NCBI GenBank assembly: GCA_900752065.1
Contig: CAADTT010000038.1
Span: 1 to 24,603, forward strand
Length of the DNA: 24,603 nucleotides
Direction of reading: 5' to 3'
Origin: Lachnospiraceae bacterium
GTDB lineage: Bacteria > Bacillota > Clostridia > Lachnospirales > Lachnospiraceae
Position 1 is the stretch's first letter. Each line of letters opens with the position of its first letter. The position numbers were made by a program, and so were the translations under genes. This document shows, piece after piece, positions 6,601 to 14,400 of the stretch. A model generated the notes under the pieces. The model did no database searches. It worked only from the letters and a program-made list of their open reading frames with translations, and was not told where the DNA came from.

Positions 6601-8166
6601 CTAAAACTCCAGCGTACACACATGCCGGAACAGGAAATAAGCCAGGATACCTTCCAGAAAGACCAGCGCAAAAGCAAATATCTCTGCAAATACTCCCGAA
6701 AGCATCAACACGATCACAAGCGGGATCAATGCATTCAGCAGACCTGCGAAAATCCCCGCCATGGAGGACGCACTCTGCTTTACCACAGACGTCTCGCTGT
6801 TCCAGTCGTATTTCGGCATTTTAATATTAAAATACATACCCAGCACACTGGTAAACACCGCATACACTGCCGGGATCAGAAAGAGAAGCAGACGCATTCC
6901 CAGATCCATAGGAAAGCGGAAAGCTATCAGCAATGACATCAGCAGCCCCGCCGGCACAGTCAGAAGCAGATTGAAAAGGATCTTTCCCTGATATACTGTT
7001 TTTTTCTCCAGAGGAAGAGATTTTAAGATCCACAGATTCTTTCCCTCCAGCGACAGTGACACGCTGGTCGTACAGCTCATGCATTGGAGCATCGCGATTA
7101 TATAGGGCAGAAGCCGTATCACTATTTTTTCCATCCCCGGTATTTTCATCCACTCAGCCACTTTCTCCGGCCCCATCACGACGAACATGACTCCAAAGAT
7201 CAGCATCAGCACAATACCGATTCCCATATTTGTAGCATATACCGGACATCCGAAGAACCTCTTCGCCTCCTTTTTACAGATGGCCGCCACCGGACCCGAG
7301 GATTTCAGCGTGCCGATCTTATAGCCTCCCCGTGTGTGCCAGGTCATAAGTCCCGTATTCATGCTCTTATATTTCAGGGACACCGCCTTTAGAAAGATCA
7401 GATACCACACGATGGAAATACCTGCAAACAACAGTAATGACGCCAAGTCACAGGATATTACTGCCCGCTCAAACAGCACGGTGGGCGGATAGATCTTATG
7501 GATTGCCGCTAACATCACGCTGCCCAGTCTGCTGATATCCTCGATGACCAGTGCTTCTTCGTCCACACCGCCGGCTCCCATTGAAAGCGCCACGATCCCG
7601 CAGGTGAAGCCGATGGTCAGCAGAGTAGTCAGAAGATTCGCATGACGGAAACGGGAGCTGATCAGGATGATGAGTGCCCCGATCACTGTAGCGATCGTGG
7701 TAGGAATCAAAGGAGCCGCTGCCATTCCCAGAATCCATATGGGATAAAAGCTAATGCCCGGCCGTTCCCAGATCACATAGCCTGCTCCCATGGGAATCAT
7801 AACGGCCAGCATAAACAGCAAATTTATCACATACATTGTCATAAAGCGGCTGGCGATCACCGTCTCTGTCTTTACTGGAAGAGCCATCACAAGATCATAG
7901 TCCTTATATGCAAAAAGCACGCCATTCGTCTTCAGTATCGTAAAAAACAGCGTGATCAGGCTGGTGATCATCAGCGCATATCCCGGTATCATATCAGACA
8001 GTCCCATAGCTCCCAACCCGAAGGCCAGAAGGAAACTGTATGCCGCCGCCACGACTCCCACAAACAGCCAGGCAGCCAGCATCATAAGATTTCCCCTGCT
8101 TTTTTCCCTGCCCTTAAACTGCCCCAAAAGCTGTATCTTCATCAGAAGAAACCCTTTACTTTTCAT
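6601..8166 (-). CDS. ABC-2 type exporter permease
   Basis: The membrane partner of the ATPase encoded just upstream. The 521-aa protein is very hydrophobic, with about twelve likely membrane segments (for example around residues 27-75, 100-165, 180-200, 235-260, 310-365 and the C-terminal 400-515). It resembles large one-subunit ABC-2 permeases that pair with a single cytoplasmic ATPase; the substrate is unknown. Its start overlaps the end of the ATPase gene by 11 bases, which indicates translational coupling. The start could be ATG 8166 (GAGGT nine bases upstream) or ATG 8142 (AAGGG nine bases upstream, giving MKIQLLGQFKG); the sequence does not settle it. Confidence 0.82.
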   Translation of the reverse strand: MKSKGFLLMKIQLLGQFKGREKSRGNLMMLAAWLFVGVVAAAYSFLLAFGLGAMGLSDMIPGYALMITSLITLFFTILKTNGVLFAYKDYDLVMALPVKTETVIASRFMTMYVINLLFMLAVMIPMGAGYVIWERPGISFYPIWILGMAAAPLIPTTIATVIGALIILISSRFRHANLLTTLLTIGFTCGIVALSMGAGGVDEEALVIEDISRLGSVMLAAIHKIYPPTVLFERAVISCDLASLLLFAGISIVWYLIFLKAVSLKYKSMNTGLMTWHTRGGYKIGTLKSSGPVAAICKKEAKRFFGCPVYATNMGIGIVLMLIFGVMFVVMGPEKVAEWMKIPGMEKIVIRLLPYIIAMLQCMSCTTSVSLSLEGKNLWILKSLPLEKKTVYQGKILFNLLLTVPAGLLMSLLIAFRFPMDLGMRLLLFLIPAVYAVFTSVLGMYFNIKMPKYDWNSETSVVKQSASSMAGIFAGLLNALIPLVIVLMLSGVFAEIFAFALVFLEGILAYFLFRHVCTLEF

Positions 8167-8872
8167 CCTCGATCACCTCCATGAAGAGGCTCTCCAGAGA
8201 TTCCTCCCTGGTCAGCTTCTCCGTGTCTCCGCTGATCACCAGCTTTCCATCCTTAATGATCGCAATCTTACTGCATAACTTTTCCGCCACCTCCAGCACA
8301 TGAGTAGAAAAGAAAATAGCGCTTCCGTTTCTGCACATTTCCCGCATGATATCCTTCAAAATAATTGTCGCCTTCGGATCAAGCCCCACAAACGGCTCAT
8401 CTAACACCATCAGCCTGGGCTGATGGATCAGGGCTGCGATCAATGCCACTTTTTGCTTCATCCCGTGAGAATAAGAAGAGATCAGATCACCCAGGTTTCC
8501 CGTGATTTCCAGCAGATCTCCGTATTTTGCAATTCGTTCTTTTCTTTCTTCCGAGGGTACTTCAAAAATATCACCGATGAAGTTCAGATACTGAATTCCC
8601 GTCAGATGCTCATAAAGATCCGGATTATCGGGAACGTAAGCTGTCACCCTCTTACATTCCAGCGGATTTTTCCGGATACTTTTTCCGTCGATCAGGATAT
8701 CTCCCTCCTCAAAATCCAGCACGCCCACGATTGCCTTGATGGTCGTACTCTTTCCGGCTCCGTTATGCCCGATAAATCCATAAATATCTCCCGCTTCTAC
8801 AGTAAGTGAAAGGTGATCCACTGCTTTTTTCCCTTTTTTGTAAGTCTTCGAAAAGTTTTTGATCTCCAGCAT
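8156..8872 (-). CDS. ABC transporter ATP-binding protein
   Basis: The ATPase of a two-gene ABC exporter. The 238-aa product is a single nucleotide-binding domain of normal length: Walker A GHNGAGKST (35-43), Q-loop region VTAYVPDNPDLYEHLTG, signature SYSHGMKQK (SHGMK variant, common in ABC-2 exporters), Walker B LMVLDEP and H-loop STH. GAGGAG six bases upstream fixes ATG 8872 rather than the upstream in-frame ATG 8890. It is first in the operon with the permease. In Firmicutes such pairs export peptides, lipids or drugs; nothing here shows the substrate, and no regulator gene adjoins. The 226 bases between this gene and the plus-strand gene at 9099 contain both divergent promoters but no strong consensus match. 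Confidence 0.92.
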   Translation of the reverse strand: MLEIKNFSKTYKKGKKAVDHLSLTVEAGDIYGFIGHNGAGKSTTIKAIVGVLDFEEGDILIDGKSIRKNPLECKRVTAYVPDNPDLYEHLTGIQYLNFIGDIFEVPSEERKERIAKYGDLLEITGNLGDLISSYSHGMKQKVALIAALIHQPRLMVLDEPFVGLDPKATIILKDIMREMCRNGSAIFFSTHVLEVAEKLCSKIAIIKDGKLVISGDTEKLTREESLESLFMEVIEDEK

Positions 8873-9098
8873 AGTTCTCTCCTCGTACATTTCTTAAATT
8901 CTTCCAAAGCCATTCCTCTTCTTTTGAAGCCTCCTGAACTGTTATGATTTTATCACAAACCCTGTGACATTTCCTCTTTTTTGTATAACTTCCAGAAAAT
9001 CGGTACATTCTACATAATAGAAGTGTTGCCGCAGCTAAATGATTGCATTCCATCACTTTACCTGCGGAGATCACAGGATTACAGATTGGAGAAAGCAT

Positions 9099-9278
9099 AT
9101 GATCGATAATGAAGAACTTCCCATCGGCTTTACCCTGCAGCTTGCCCTTCACAGCGATATTTTAAATGAATTTGCAGGACTTTCAAAACAGGAACAGCAG
9201 GAAATCATCAACAAAGCCCGCACCAAGCACACCAAAAGTGAGATGCGCCAGTTTGTCGAGTCTCATTTTCAGGCATGA
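9099..9278 (+). CDS. Small conserved-looking protein, 59 aa, unknown function
   Basis: One of only two plus-strand genes. The product starts MIDNEELPIGFTLQLALH and continues with FAGLSKQEQQEIINKAR and SEMRQFVESHF. The layout of a short hydrophobic LPIGFTLQLA start, a phenylalanine-leucine helix, a Q/E-rich helix and a final MRQFV helix resembles a family of small soluble all-helical proteins in Clostridia that I know only as hypothetical. There are no Cys residues and no signal peptide. GGAG seven bases before ATG 9099 and a strong terminator eight bases after the stop support a real monocistronic gene; the longer frame starting at 9039 lacks a ribosome binding site. Confidence 0.8.
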   Translation: MIDNEELPIGFTLQLALHSDILNEFAGLSKQEQQEIINKARTKHTKSEMRQFVESHFQA

Positions 9279-9285
9279 CATCCCA

Positions 9286-9319
9286 CGGGGCAGCTCCTTT
9301 CCGGAACTGCCTCGGTTTT
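9286..9319 (+). terminator. Rho-independent terminator of the 59-aa gene
   Basis: CGGGGCAGCTCC and GGAACTGCCTCG form a 12-bp stem with one mismatch and one G-T pair around a 5-base loop, then GTTTT. It lies between two convergent genes and touches the end of the GH18 gene. Confidence 0.85.
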
Positions 9320-10457
9320 ACCGTTTCTCTATCCAAAAAGTATCCGAGAGCAGCAGCCAGCTCGCCCGGAACAGCCGCATGATCTGCCAGAAGCCGCATC
9401 CCCGCAGTCCATACTCCGTCACGAGTGCATACTTGTCTTTTAAGCTTCTCACATCCTCAAACCATACCTCGTGTTCTGTCCCCTCCCTGACATAACGGAA
9501 ATAAGGAGAGGCAGCCACAGGATCAAACTGTATCTGTGCACCATTTCGGACCGCGATCCGAACGGCCTCCACATTTCCTATAGTGAGTGCTTCCGTCTCG
9601 CCCCGCACGAAGGGCAGCGGCCAGTCATAGCCATAGTTGGGGATCCCCAGCATGATCTTTTCCGGAGGAATCTCTGTAACTGCATAATCCACCACCCGGC
9701 GCACCATATTCAGAGGGGCTACTGCCATGTTCGGCCCATATTTATATCCCCACTCGTACGTCATCAACAGCACATGATCCGCCGCCTGCCCCAGCGCCCG
9801 GTAATCCTTCCCTTCATATAGAAGTCCCGGCTGGTCCGCAGAGGTCTTTGGCGCCAGCGCCACGGATACCTGAAATCCAAGCTCATGCATCCGCTCCGCC
9901 GCTTCCCCTACAAAAGCGGTAAAGGCATCCCTGTCCTCTGCCTTGATGTACTCAAAGTCAATATCCAGTCCGCCATATCCCTTCTGTATCATCACCTGGG
10001 CGAGCTGGGCAAACAGATTCTCCTTTGCCTGCGGACTGTTGACCACTGCGCTGATCAGACTATTGTTAAACCGCCCGTCAGCGCCAAGAGGCGTCAGCGT
10101 CAGAATGGGAAGCACCCCTGCAGCTCTGGCCTGCTCCGTCATCCACACATCATCCCGCGGCGGCGGGATCAGATAACCCCCATTGGAAACCCCATAGGAA
10201 AACACGGAAAGCTCCGTCAAATAAGAAAGTGTCTGTTCCAGTACCCAGGGGCTGATATACGTATAGGCGTAACCATTCGCCGCCGCTCCCCGCTCCGGCT
10301 TCGGATCCGGATAGGAAGGGATAAAAAGAGCCTGCCCTACGGCAAGCTCATATGGGTAGACAAGCTGATTTGCATAAATGACCTGCTCCGCAGTCACCTG
10401 ATGCTGTGCTGCGATCCGGTCTACATTGTCGCCTGGATTCACTACATAGATTTCCAT
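9318..10457 (-). CDS. LysM-GH18 glycoside hydrolase (SleL/YaaH type)
   Basis: Likely hydrolyses N-acetylglucosamine links of peptidoglycan, as spore cortex-lytic SleL/YaaH proteins do. The 379-aa product has one LysM domain at residues 1-48 (VNPGDNVDRIAAQHQV...YPYELAVGQALFIPS), then a GH18 barrel with the catalytic motif GLDIDFEYI (D165, D167, E169), the MTYEW strand, GIPNYGYDW, and a C-terminal GFWQIMRLFR. There is no signal peptide, which fits spore-coat proteins deposited from the mother cell. GGAGG five bases before ATG 10457 sets the start. The family has one or two LysM domains; only one is here. No clear sporulation promoter could be assigned. The 137 bases to the Ig-like gene upstream hold a weak ATCCC/GGGAT hairpin only. 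Confidence 0.9.
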   Translation of the reverse strand: MEIYVVNPGDNVDRIAAQHQVTAEQVIYANQLVYPYELAVGQALFIPSYPDPKPERGAAANGYAYTYISPWVLEQTLSYLTELSVFSYGVSNGGYLIPPPRDDVWMTEQARAAGVLPILTLTPLGADGRFNNSLISAVVNSPQAKENLFAQLAQVMIQKGYGGLDIDFEYIKAEDRDAFTAFVGEAAERMHELGFQVSVALAPKTSADQPGLLYEGKDYRALGQAADHVLLMTYEWGYKYGPNMAVAPLNMVRRVVDYAVTEIPPEKIMLGIPNYGYDWPLPFVRGETEALTIGNVEAVRIAVRNGAQIQFDPVAASPYFRYVREGTEHEVWFEDVRSLKDKYALVTEYGLRGCGFWQIMRLFRASWLLLSDTFWIEKR

Positions 10458-10594
10458 CTGCACCTCCTGCATCTTTTTACATGATACTTAAACATATGCC
10501 TGAGGCGCAGATACATGACTTTGATTTCATTCCCGCGGCATTCGTCAAATGTGCAAGGATCAGAAATCCCGCTGCTCTAAAGTGGGATCATTGC

Positions 10595-11842
10595 TTACTG
10601 TACGGTTACATGACAGGTGACTTCTTTATTTCCCAGAGTCAGTATGATATCCGTCTCTCCCTCTCCCACTGCATCTATGCTCGCATATCCCACGGAGGTT
10701 CCTGTCACCGTTGCAACAGATTCGTCCGTGCTTGTCCAATTTGCTTTATAGTAATCTGATGCGTCATAAGGCGTAACATTATAATAGATATTTCTGCTCT
10801 CATCCGGTTTTATGACTATTTTTGATTCCGACAAAGATAGTGAAGTAATCACACTGGGGATCACCTCCACCTGACATTTTACCGTCCTGTTCCCAATCGA
10901 TACGTAAACCTCGGATGTTCCGGATACCTCATGACTTTCTAACTCTAAATAATTTCCATATTCATCAAAATCAGCACTGACAACTGCTGGATTTGATGAC
11001 CGGACAGAGATATCATAATATTTCATGGCATTCGCCGGAACCGTGCATACTGCTATCTCCTCGTATTTTTCATATCCCATTTGAAGTGAATTTTTCTCCA
11101 GTACGATTTCTTTGATCTCTGGCTTCTGCACCGTTACTCTGCAAATAAATTTCTTTCCATGCACCATCGCTGTCACTCTTGCCGTCCCTGGCTTCCTTGC
11201 CGTTATCTTTCCCTTCTTCACTCTCACTACAGAAGTGTTGCTGGCGGACCATTTCACAGAATGTTTGCAGCCGGAAATCTTCAGTTTCTTTGTTTCCCCT
11301 ATATTTAAGGATACACGTTCCAGGTTTAATCCCGGCGCTTCTACCTGCACCGTGCATTTCTTTACCTGATCTCCCATCCTGGCTGTGATAACCGTTTTTC
11401 CTTTTTTCTTCGCAGCTACTTTTCCGCTGGAAGAAACGGAGGCAACCGCTTTCTTTGAAGAGCTCCACACTACTTTCTGCGGCGCGTTGCTGATCTTCAG
11501 CGTCTCTTTCTGCCCTTTTACCAGGAGCATAGATGTCTTATTGATTTTTACCGGTCTTTCTGTGACTACAGGTTCCTGCGGCTCCGCCGGGCTGTAACCA
11601 CCCGCAAAGCATTTGCTGCAGGGTGTCAGTCCCCGTGCCTGAGCATCTGACAGAGATGCCGGATAATAAGTTCCATTTCCGCATTTGTGCGTATGGTATT
11701 TTGATCCTGTCCGGGTAATATACACTGTAGTCTCCGCATGGACAGTATTCACATTTCCATATGACATGCCGCTTCCTGTGAGCATCAGGATCATAAATCC
11801 TATGAATACTTTAAATTTGAAATTTTTCTTTTGTATTTTCAT
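10595..11842 (-). CDS. Secreted Ig-like (Big2) repeat protein with N-terminal Cys/His module
   Basis: A 415-aa exported protein. Residues 1 to about 36 are a signal peptide (KIQKKNFKFKVFIGF, cut near VHA-E). Residues about 38-80 form a Cys/His module (VYITRTGSKYHTHKCGN...GLTPCSKCF) of the kind seen next to secreted nuclease-like proteins and likely metal-binding. Then come four Ig-like modules of about 75-85 residues, the first two clear Big2 domains (KTSMLLVKGQKETLKI, VVWSSSKKAVASVSS) and the last two more divergent. No wall anchor is seen. AGGGA six bases before ATG 11842 supports this start over ATG 11884. A large hairpin with a U-run ends six bases before the ribosome binding site, so expression may be attenuated. 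Role unknown; surface display is inferred. Confidence 0.85.
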   Translation of the reverse strand: MKIQKKNFKFKVFIGFMILMLTGSGMSYGNVNTVHAETTVYITRTGSKYHTHKCGNGTYYPASLSDAQARGLTPCSKCFAGGYSPAEPQEPVVTERPVKINKTSMLLVKGQKETLKISNAPQKVVWSSSKKAVASVSSSGKVAAKKKGKTVITARMGDQVKKCTVQVEAPGLNLERVSLNIGETKKLKISGCKHSVKWSASNTSVVRVKKGKITARKPGTARVTAMVHGKKFICRVTVQKPEIKEIVLEKNSLQMGYEKYEEIAVCTVPANAMKYYDISVRSSNPAVVSADFDEYGNYLELESHEVSGTSEVYVSIGNRTVKCQVEVIPSVITSLSLSESKIVIKPDESRNIYYNVTPYDASDYYKANWTSTDESVATVTGTSVGYASIDAVGEGETDIILTLGNKEVTCHVTVQ

Positions 11843-11857
11843 ATCTTTTCCCTCTTT

Positions 11858-11938
11858 AAAAAGCGAGGGATGAACACAAAACACCCTCTAAATGAGAACC
11901 GCTGTCTGTAAACGGTTATGCCTTGTTTCACCCCTCGC
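11858..11938 (-). terminator. Long terminator-like hairpin in front of the Ig-like gene
   Basis: On the minus strand GCGAGGGGTGAA pairs with TTCATCCCTCGC (12 bp, one G-U), extended by ACAA/TTGT, enclosing about 45 bases with an inner AACCG/CGGTT stem, and is followed directly by TTTTT. It can end flavodiiron-gene transcripts. The 3' arm also carries TCCCTC, complementary to the downstream ribosome binding site GAGGGA. Confidence 0.75.
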
Positions 11939-11989
11939 AGCATCAAATTGCCTACAGGCGTACTTTATCATTCACCCATTCGGCGAAAT

Positions 11990-13189
11990 TTACATCGCAT
12001 CTACGATCTGCTGTGCAAACGCCTCCAGTTCCTCCGCCTGCTCCTGTTTCAGCGCTGACTTCATGGACAGCTTCTGCTCCAGAATGTTCATCTGCTTTAA
12101 CTCCTCCAGCCTCTGGATGATCTGCTTTCCTGCCGTCACTGCCCAGGTGCCGTTATCCATGACAGCTACCGTGCGCTTCTGGACTGCCAGTGCTTTCATG
12201 TCACTGAGCAGATTCTCGATCGGCGGGTAGATGCCGCCGTTGTAGGTCGGACACGCCAGCACGATATGGCTCGCCCGGAAAATCTCTGCAATCAGAACAG
12301 ACACATGGGTATTCGATGCATCATAAACGGAAATGTGCTTCAATCCTTTTTCCGCCAGTTTTCCAGCCAGCGCATCGGCTGCTGCTCCGGTATGTCCGTA
12401 GATCGAGCCGTAAATAATAACGACTTCCTGATCCTCCGGCTCATATCTGCTCCATTTGTCATACTTATCAATGATATAACCCAGATTCTCTCTCCAGATC
12501 GGTCCGTGCAGAGGGCAGATGATCTGAATATCCAGACCTGCCGCCTTTTTCAGAAGCGCCTGCACCTGTGCACCGTATTTTCCTACGATATTTGTATAAT
12601 AGCGTCTCGCATCGCAGATCCAGTCTTTCTCAAAATCAATCTCATCGTCAAAAATATTTCCATTCAGCGCCCCGAAGGTTCCGAACCCGTCGGCAGAAAA
12701 CAGTACCTTGTCGGCGGAATCGTAAGTCACCATAACTTCCGGCCAGTGTACCATAGGCGCCATCACGAAATTCAGAGTATGGCGTCCTGTGGAGAACGGC
12801 TCGCCTTCCTTCACCAGTACGACCTGATCCGTTTCCGGTTCATGGAAGAATTGCCTGATCATCGGTACAGTCTTAGCATTGGTGACGATCTGCATCTTCG
12901 GATATCTTCTCATCAGCTCCGCAATATTTGCACAGTGATCCGGCTCCATGTGCTGTACCACCAGATAATCAATGGTCTTTCCGTCCAGCACATATTCCAG
13001 ATTCTCCATAAACTGTTCTGTCACGGAAGCATCCACCGTATCCATCAGTGTGATTTTTTCATCCATGATCAGGTAGGAATTATAGGAGACTCCCCGCGAA
13101 ATCGGGAACAGGTTCTCAAAAAGCGCCAGTCTCCTGTCACTGCACCCCACCCATACGATATCTTCGGTTACTTTTCTCGTGTTCTGCAT
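11990..13189 (-). CDS. A-type flavodiiron protein (FprA family)
   Basis: Reduces O2 to water, or NO to N2O, protecting strict anaerobes. The 399-aa product has the two expected domains: a metallo-beta-lactamase-like domain at 1 to about 250 with every diiron ligand present (H80, E82, D84, H85 in HMEPDH; H148; D167; H228 in PLHGP), and a C-terminal flavodoxin domain with the FMN loop YGSIYGHTG near 260-268 and CPTYNGGIYP. Length is normal and there is no extra rubredoxin or reductase domain, so it takes electrons from a separate rubredoxin or similar donor. GGAGGA before ATG 13189 gives a firm start. It follows serine O-acetyltransferase by 47 bases and is probably co-transcribed, linking oxygen defence to cysteine supply. 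Confidence 0.95.
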   Translation of the reverse strand: MQNTRKVTEDIVWVGCSDRRLALFENLFPISRGVSYNSYLIMDEKITLMDTVDASVTEQFMENLEYVLDGKTIDYLVVQHMEPDHCANIAELMRRYPKMQIVTNAKTVPMIRQFFHEPETDQVVLVKEGEPFSTGRHTLNFVMAPMVHWPEVMVTYDSADKVLFSADGFGTFGALNGNIFDDEIDFEKDWICDARRYYTNIVGKYGAQVQALLKKAAGLDIQIICPLHGPIWRENLGYIIDKYDKWSRYEPEDQEVVIIYGSIYGHTGAAADALAGKLAEKGLKHISVYDASNTHVSVLIAEIFRASHIVLACPTYNGGIYPPIENLLSDMKALAVQKRTVAVMDNGTWAVTAGKQIIQRLEELKQMNILEQKLSMKSALKQEQAEELEAFAQQIVDAM

Positions 13190-13236
13190 TTTATTTCCTC
13201 CTCTTCATTTTGACGGCTATGCAGTATCTGCCGCCG

Positions 13237-14190
13237 TTAATCCCGCTCTTTCCGATTAAAAAATCCTTCCTGTCCCAGCTCTGCCGTCCTGGAACGATCC
13301 TTAAACTGCAGCTCCGGGTTCTTGATGCTGACTCTGGTATGTGCCGGAACAGAAGATGTCACAAACGCATTACTTCCGATCACGGCTCCCTCACCGATCA
13401 CGGTCTCGCCTCCCAGGATGGATGCTCCGGAATATACCGTCACATTGTCACAGATCGTGGGATGACGCCTCGCTCCCCGCAGGCTCTGTCCGCCTCTGGT
13501 AGAAAGGGCTCCCAGGGTCACTCCCTGATACAGCTTAACATTCTTCCCGATCACTGTCGTCTCTCCGATGACTACACCTGTTCCGTGATCAATAAAAAAA
13601 TATTCTCCGATGGTTGCACCGGGATGAATATCGATTCCTGTCAGACTATGAGCATACTCTGTCATCATCCTTGGAATCAGCGGAACGCCCATCCGGTGCA
13701 GTTCATGTGCAATGCGGTTCACGGAAATGGCATAAACACCCGGATAGGAAAAAATCACCTCGTCGGTATTAAATGCCGCCGGGTCCCCGTCATAGGCCGC
13801 CTGAACATCTGTGGCGAGAACCGCCCGGATCTTTGGCAGTTTATACAGAAAACGGGTAACAATGCACTCCGCCTGGGCATAAGCCTCCTCCTGATTATCC
13901 ATCTGATACTTCGGGTCGTGGTACAGCGCTCTTAACACCTGCTTTGTCAGGTGGTACTGCACGGCCTCCAGCACCTCCCCCACATGATACTCGATGGAGC
14001 TGCTCTTTAGCTTTCTCATCTCAAAATAGCCCGGATAAATGAGCTGGCGCAGCATCTCCAGAATTTCCAGAACCGTATCTCTGTTTATCTGATAGTCTGA
14101 ATCAATGTTGCAAATGATCGGATGCTCCTCGTAGCTTTGAAGCAGACCGCCTACCATTTCACTGATTTTTTGCTGTGATGTCTTACTCAT
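13237..14190 (-). CDS. cysE: Serine O-acetyltransferase (EpsC/CysE type)
   Basis: Transfers acetyl from acetyl-CoA to L-serine, giving O-acetylserine for cysteine synthesis. The 317-aa product has a long helical N-terminal domain (to about 180) and a C-terminal left-handed beta-helix of hexapeptide repeats: DIHPGATIGEYFFIDHGTG (catalytic-type His), VVIGETTVIGKNVKLYQ, then RHPTICDNVTVYSGASILGG and VIGSNAFVTSSVP. The length matches the EpsC-like form rather than short bacillary CysE. GGAG five bases before ATG 14190 decides against ATG 14211. No cysteine synthase adjoins; the downstream partner is the flavodiiron gene. The region upstream holds a GCGGCATATGCCGC palindrome near the ribosome site and an 80-base three-way-junction structure, but no T-box motif. 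Confidence 0.93.
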   Translation of the reverse strand: MSKTSQQKISEMVGGLLQSYEEHPIICNIDSDYQINRDTVLEILEMLRQLIYPGYFEMRKLKSSSIEYHVGEVLEAVQYHLTKQVLRALYHDPKYQMDNQEEAYAQAECIVTRFLYKLPKIRAVLATDVQAAYDGDPAAFNTDEVIFSYPGVYAISVNRIAHELHRMGVPLIPRMMTEYAHSLTGIDIHPGATIGEYFFIDHGTGVVIGETTVIGKNVKLYQGVTLGALSTRGGQSLRGARRHPTICDNVTVYSGASILGGETVIGEGAVIGSNAFVTSSVPAHTRVSIKNPELQFKDRSRTAELGQEGFFNRKERD

Positions 14191-14204
14191 TTTTGCTCCT
14201 TCTG

Positions 14205-14218
14205 GCGGCATATGCCGC
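14205..14218. repeat. 14-bp GC-rich perfect palindrome beside the cysE ribosome binding site
   Basis: GCGGCATATGCCGC lies four bases upstream of the AAGGAG of cysE. Similar GCCGC/GCGGC palindromes occur at 17145-17157 and 17498-17513, so this may be a recurrent intergenic module. Confidence 0.5.
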
Positions 14219-14246
14219 TTTTGACTTCCATTCTATTCTATGAAAC

Positions 14247-14326
14247 AAGGGACAAATGGACACAAAACGGATGCTTGCATACGTTTTGTGTCTATGAGGA
14301 CTGTAGTCTCAGCGCATTTGTCGCTT
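14247..14326 (-). ncRNA. Predicted three-way-junction RNA structure between valS and cysE
   Basis: On the minus strand an outer stem AAGCGACAAATG/CATTTGTCCCTT (12 bp, one mismatch) closes two hairpins: TGAGAC-TACA-GTCCTCA with one bulge, and GACACAAAACG/CGTTTTGTGTC (11 bp, perfect) topped by ATGC-AA-GCAT. Almost every base is paired. No U-run follows, and it matches no riboswitch class I recognise. It lies in the 5' leader of cysE or the 3' tail of valS. Confidence 0.55.
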
Positions 14327-14344
14327 AACTCATTCTATGTAGCA

Positions 14345-14368
14345 ATGCCGCAGAAAGATCTACGGCAT
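14345..14368 (-). other. Hairpin just after valS
   Basis: ATGCCGTAGA-TCTT-TCTGCGGCAT folds as a 10-bp stem on the minus strand with one U-G pair, 33 bases after the valS stop. The plus strand would have a C-A mismatch there, so the RNA is probably the minus transcript. A smaller CTGTT/AACAG hairpin lies between it and the stop. Confidence 0.5.
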
Positions 14369-14400
14369 GCTGTTTCAAACAGTTACCTGCATGATACCAC

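Noticed and set aside
8945..8970. TCACA-N5-TGTGA as a Crp-type operator
   Set aside because: Arms are only 5 bp and the site is isolated; chance occurrence is likely.
8763..9152. 129-codon minus-strand frame spanning the ABC promoter region
   Set aside because: It covers the opposite strand of the supported 59-aa gene's start and the ATPase start in another frame; composition is random-like.
14219..14400. Cysteine T-box in front of cysE
   Set aside because: The GGTGG-ACCGCG core is missing; it occurs only in front of valS.
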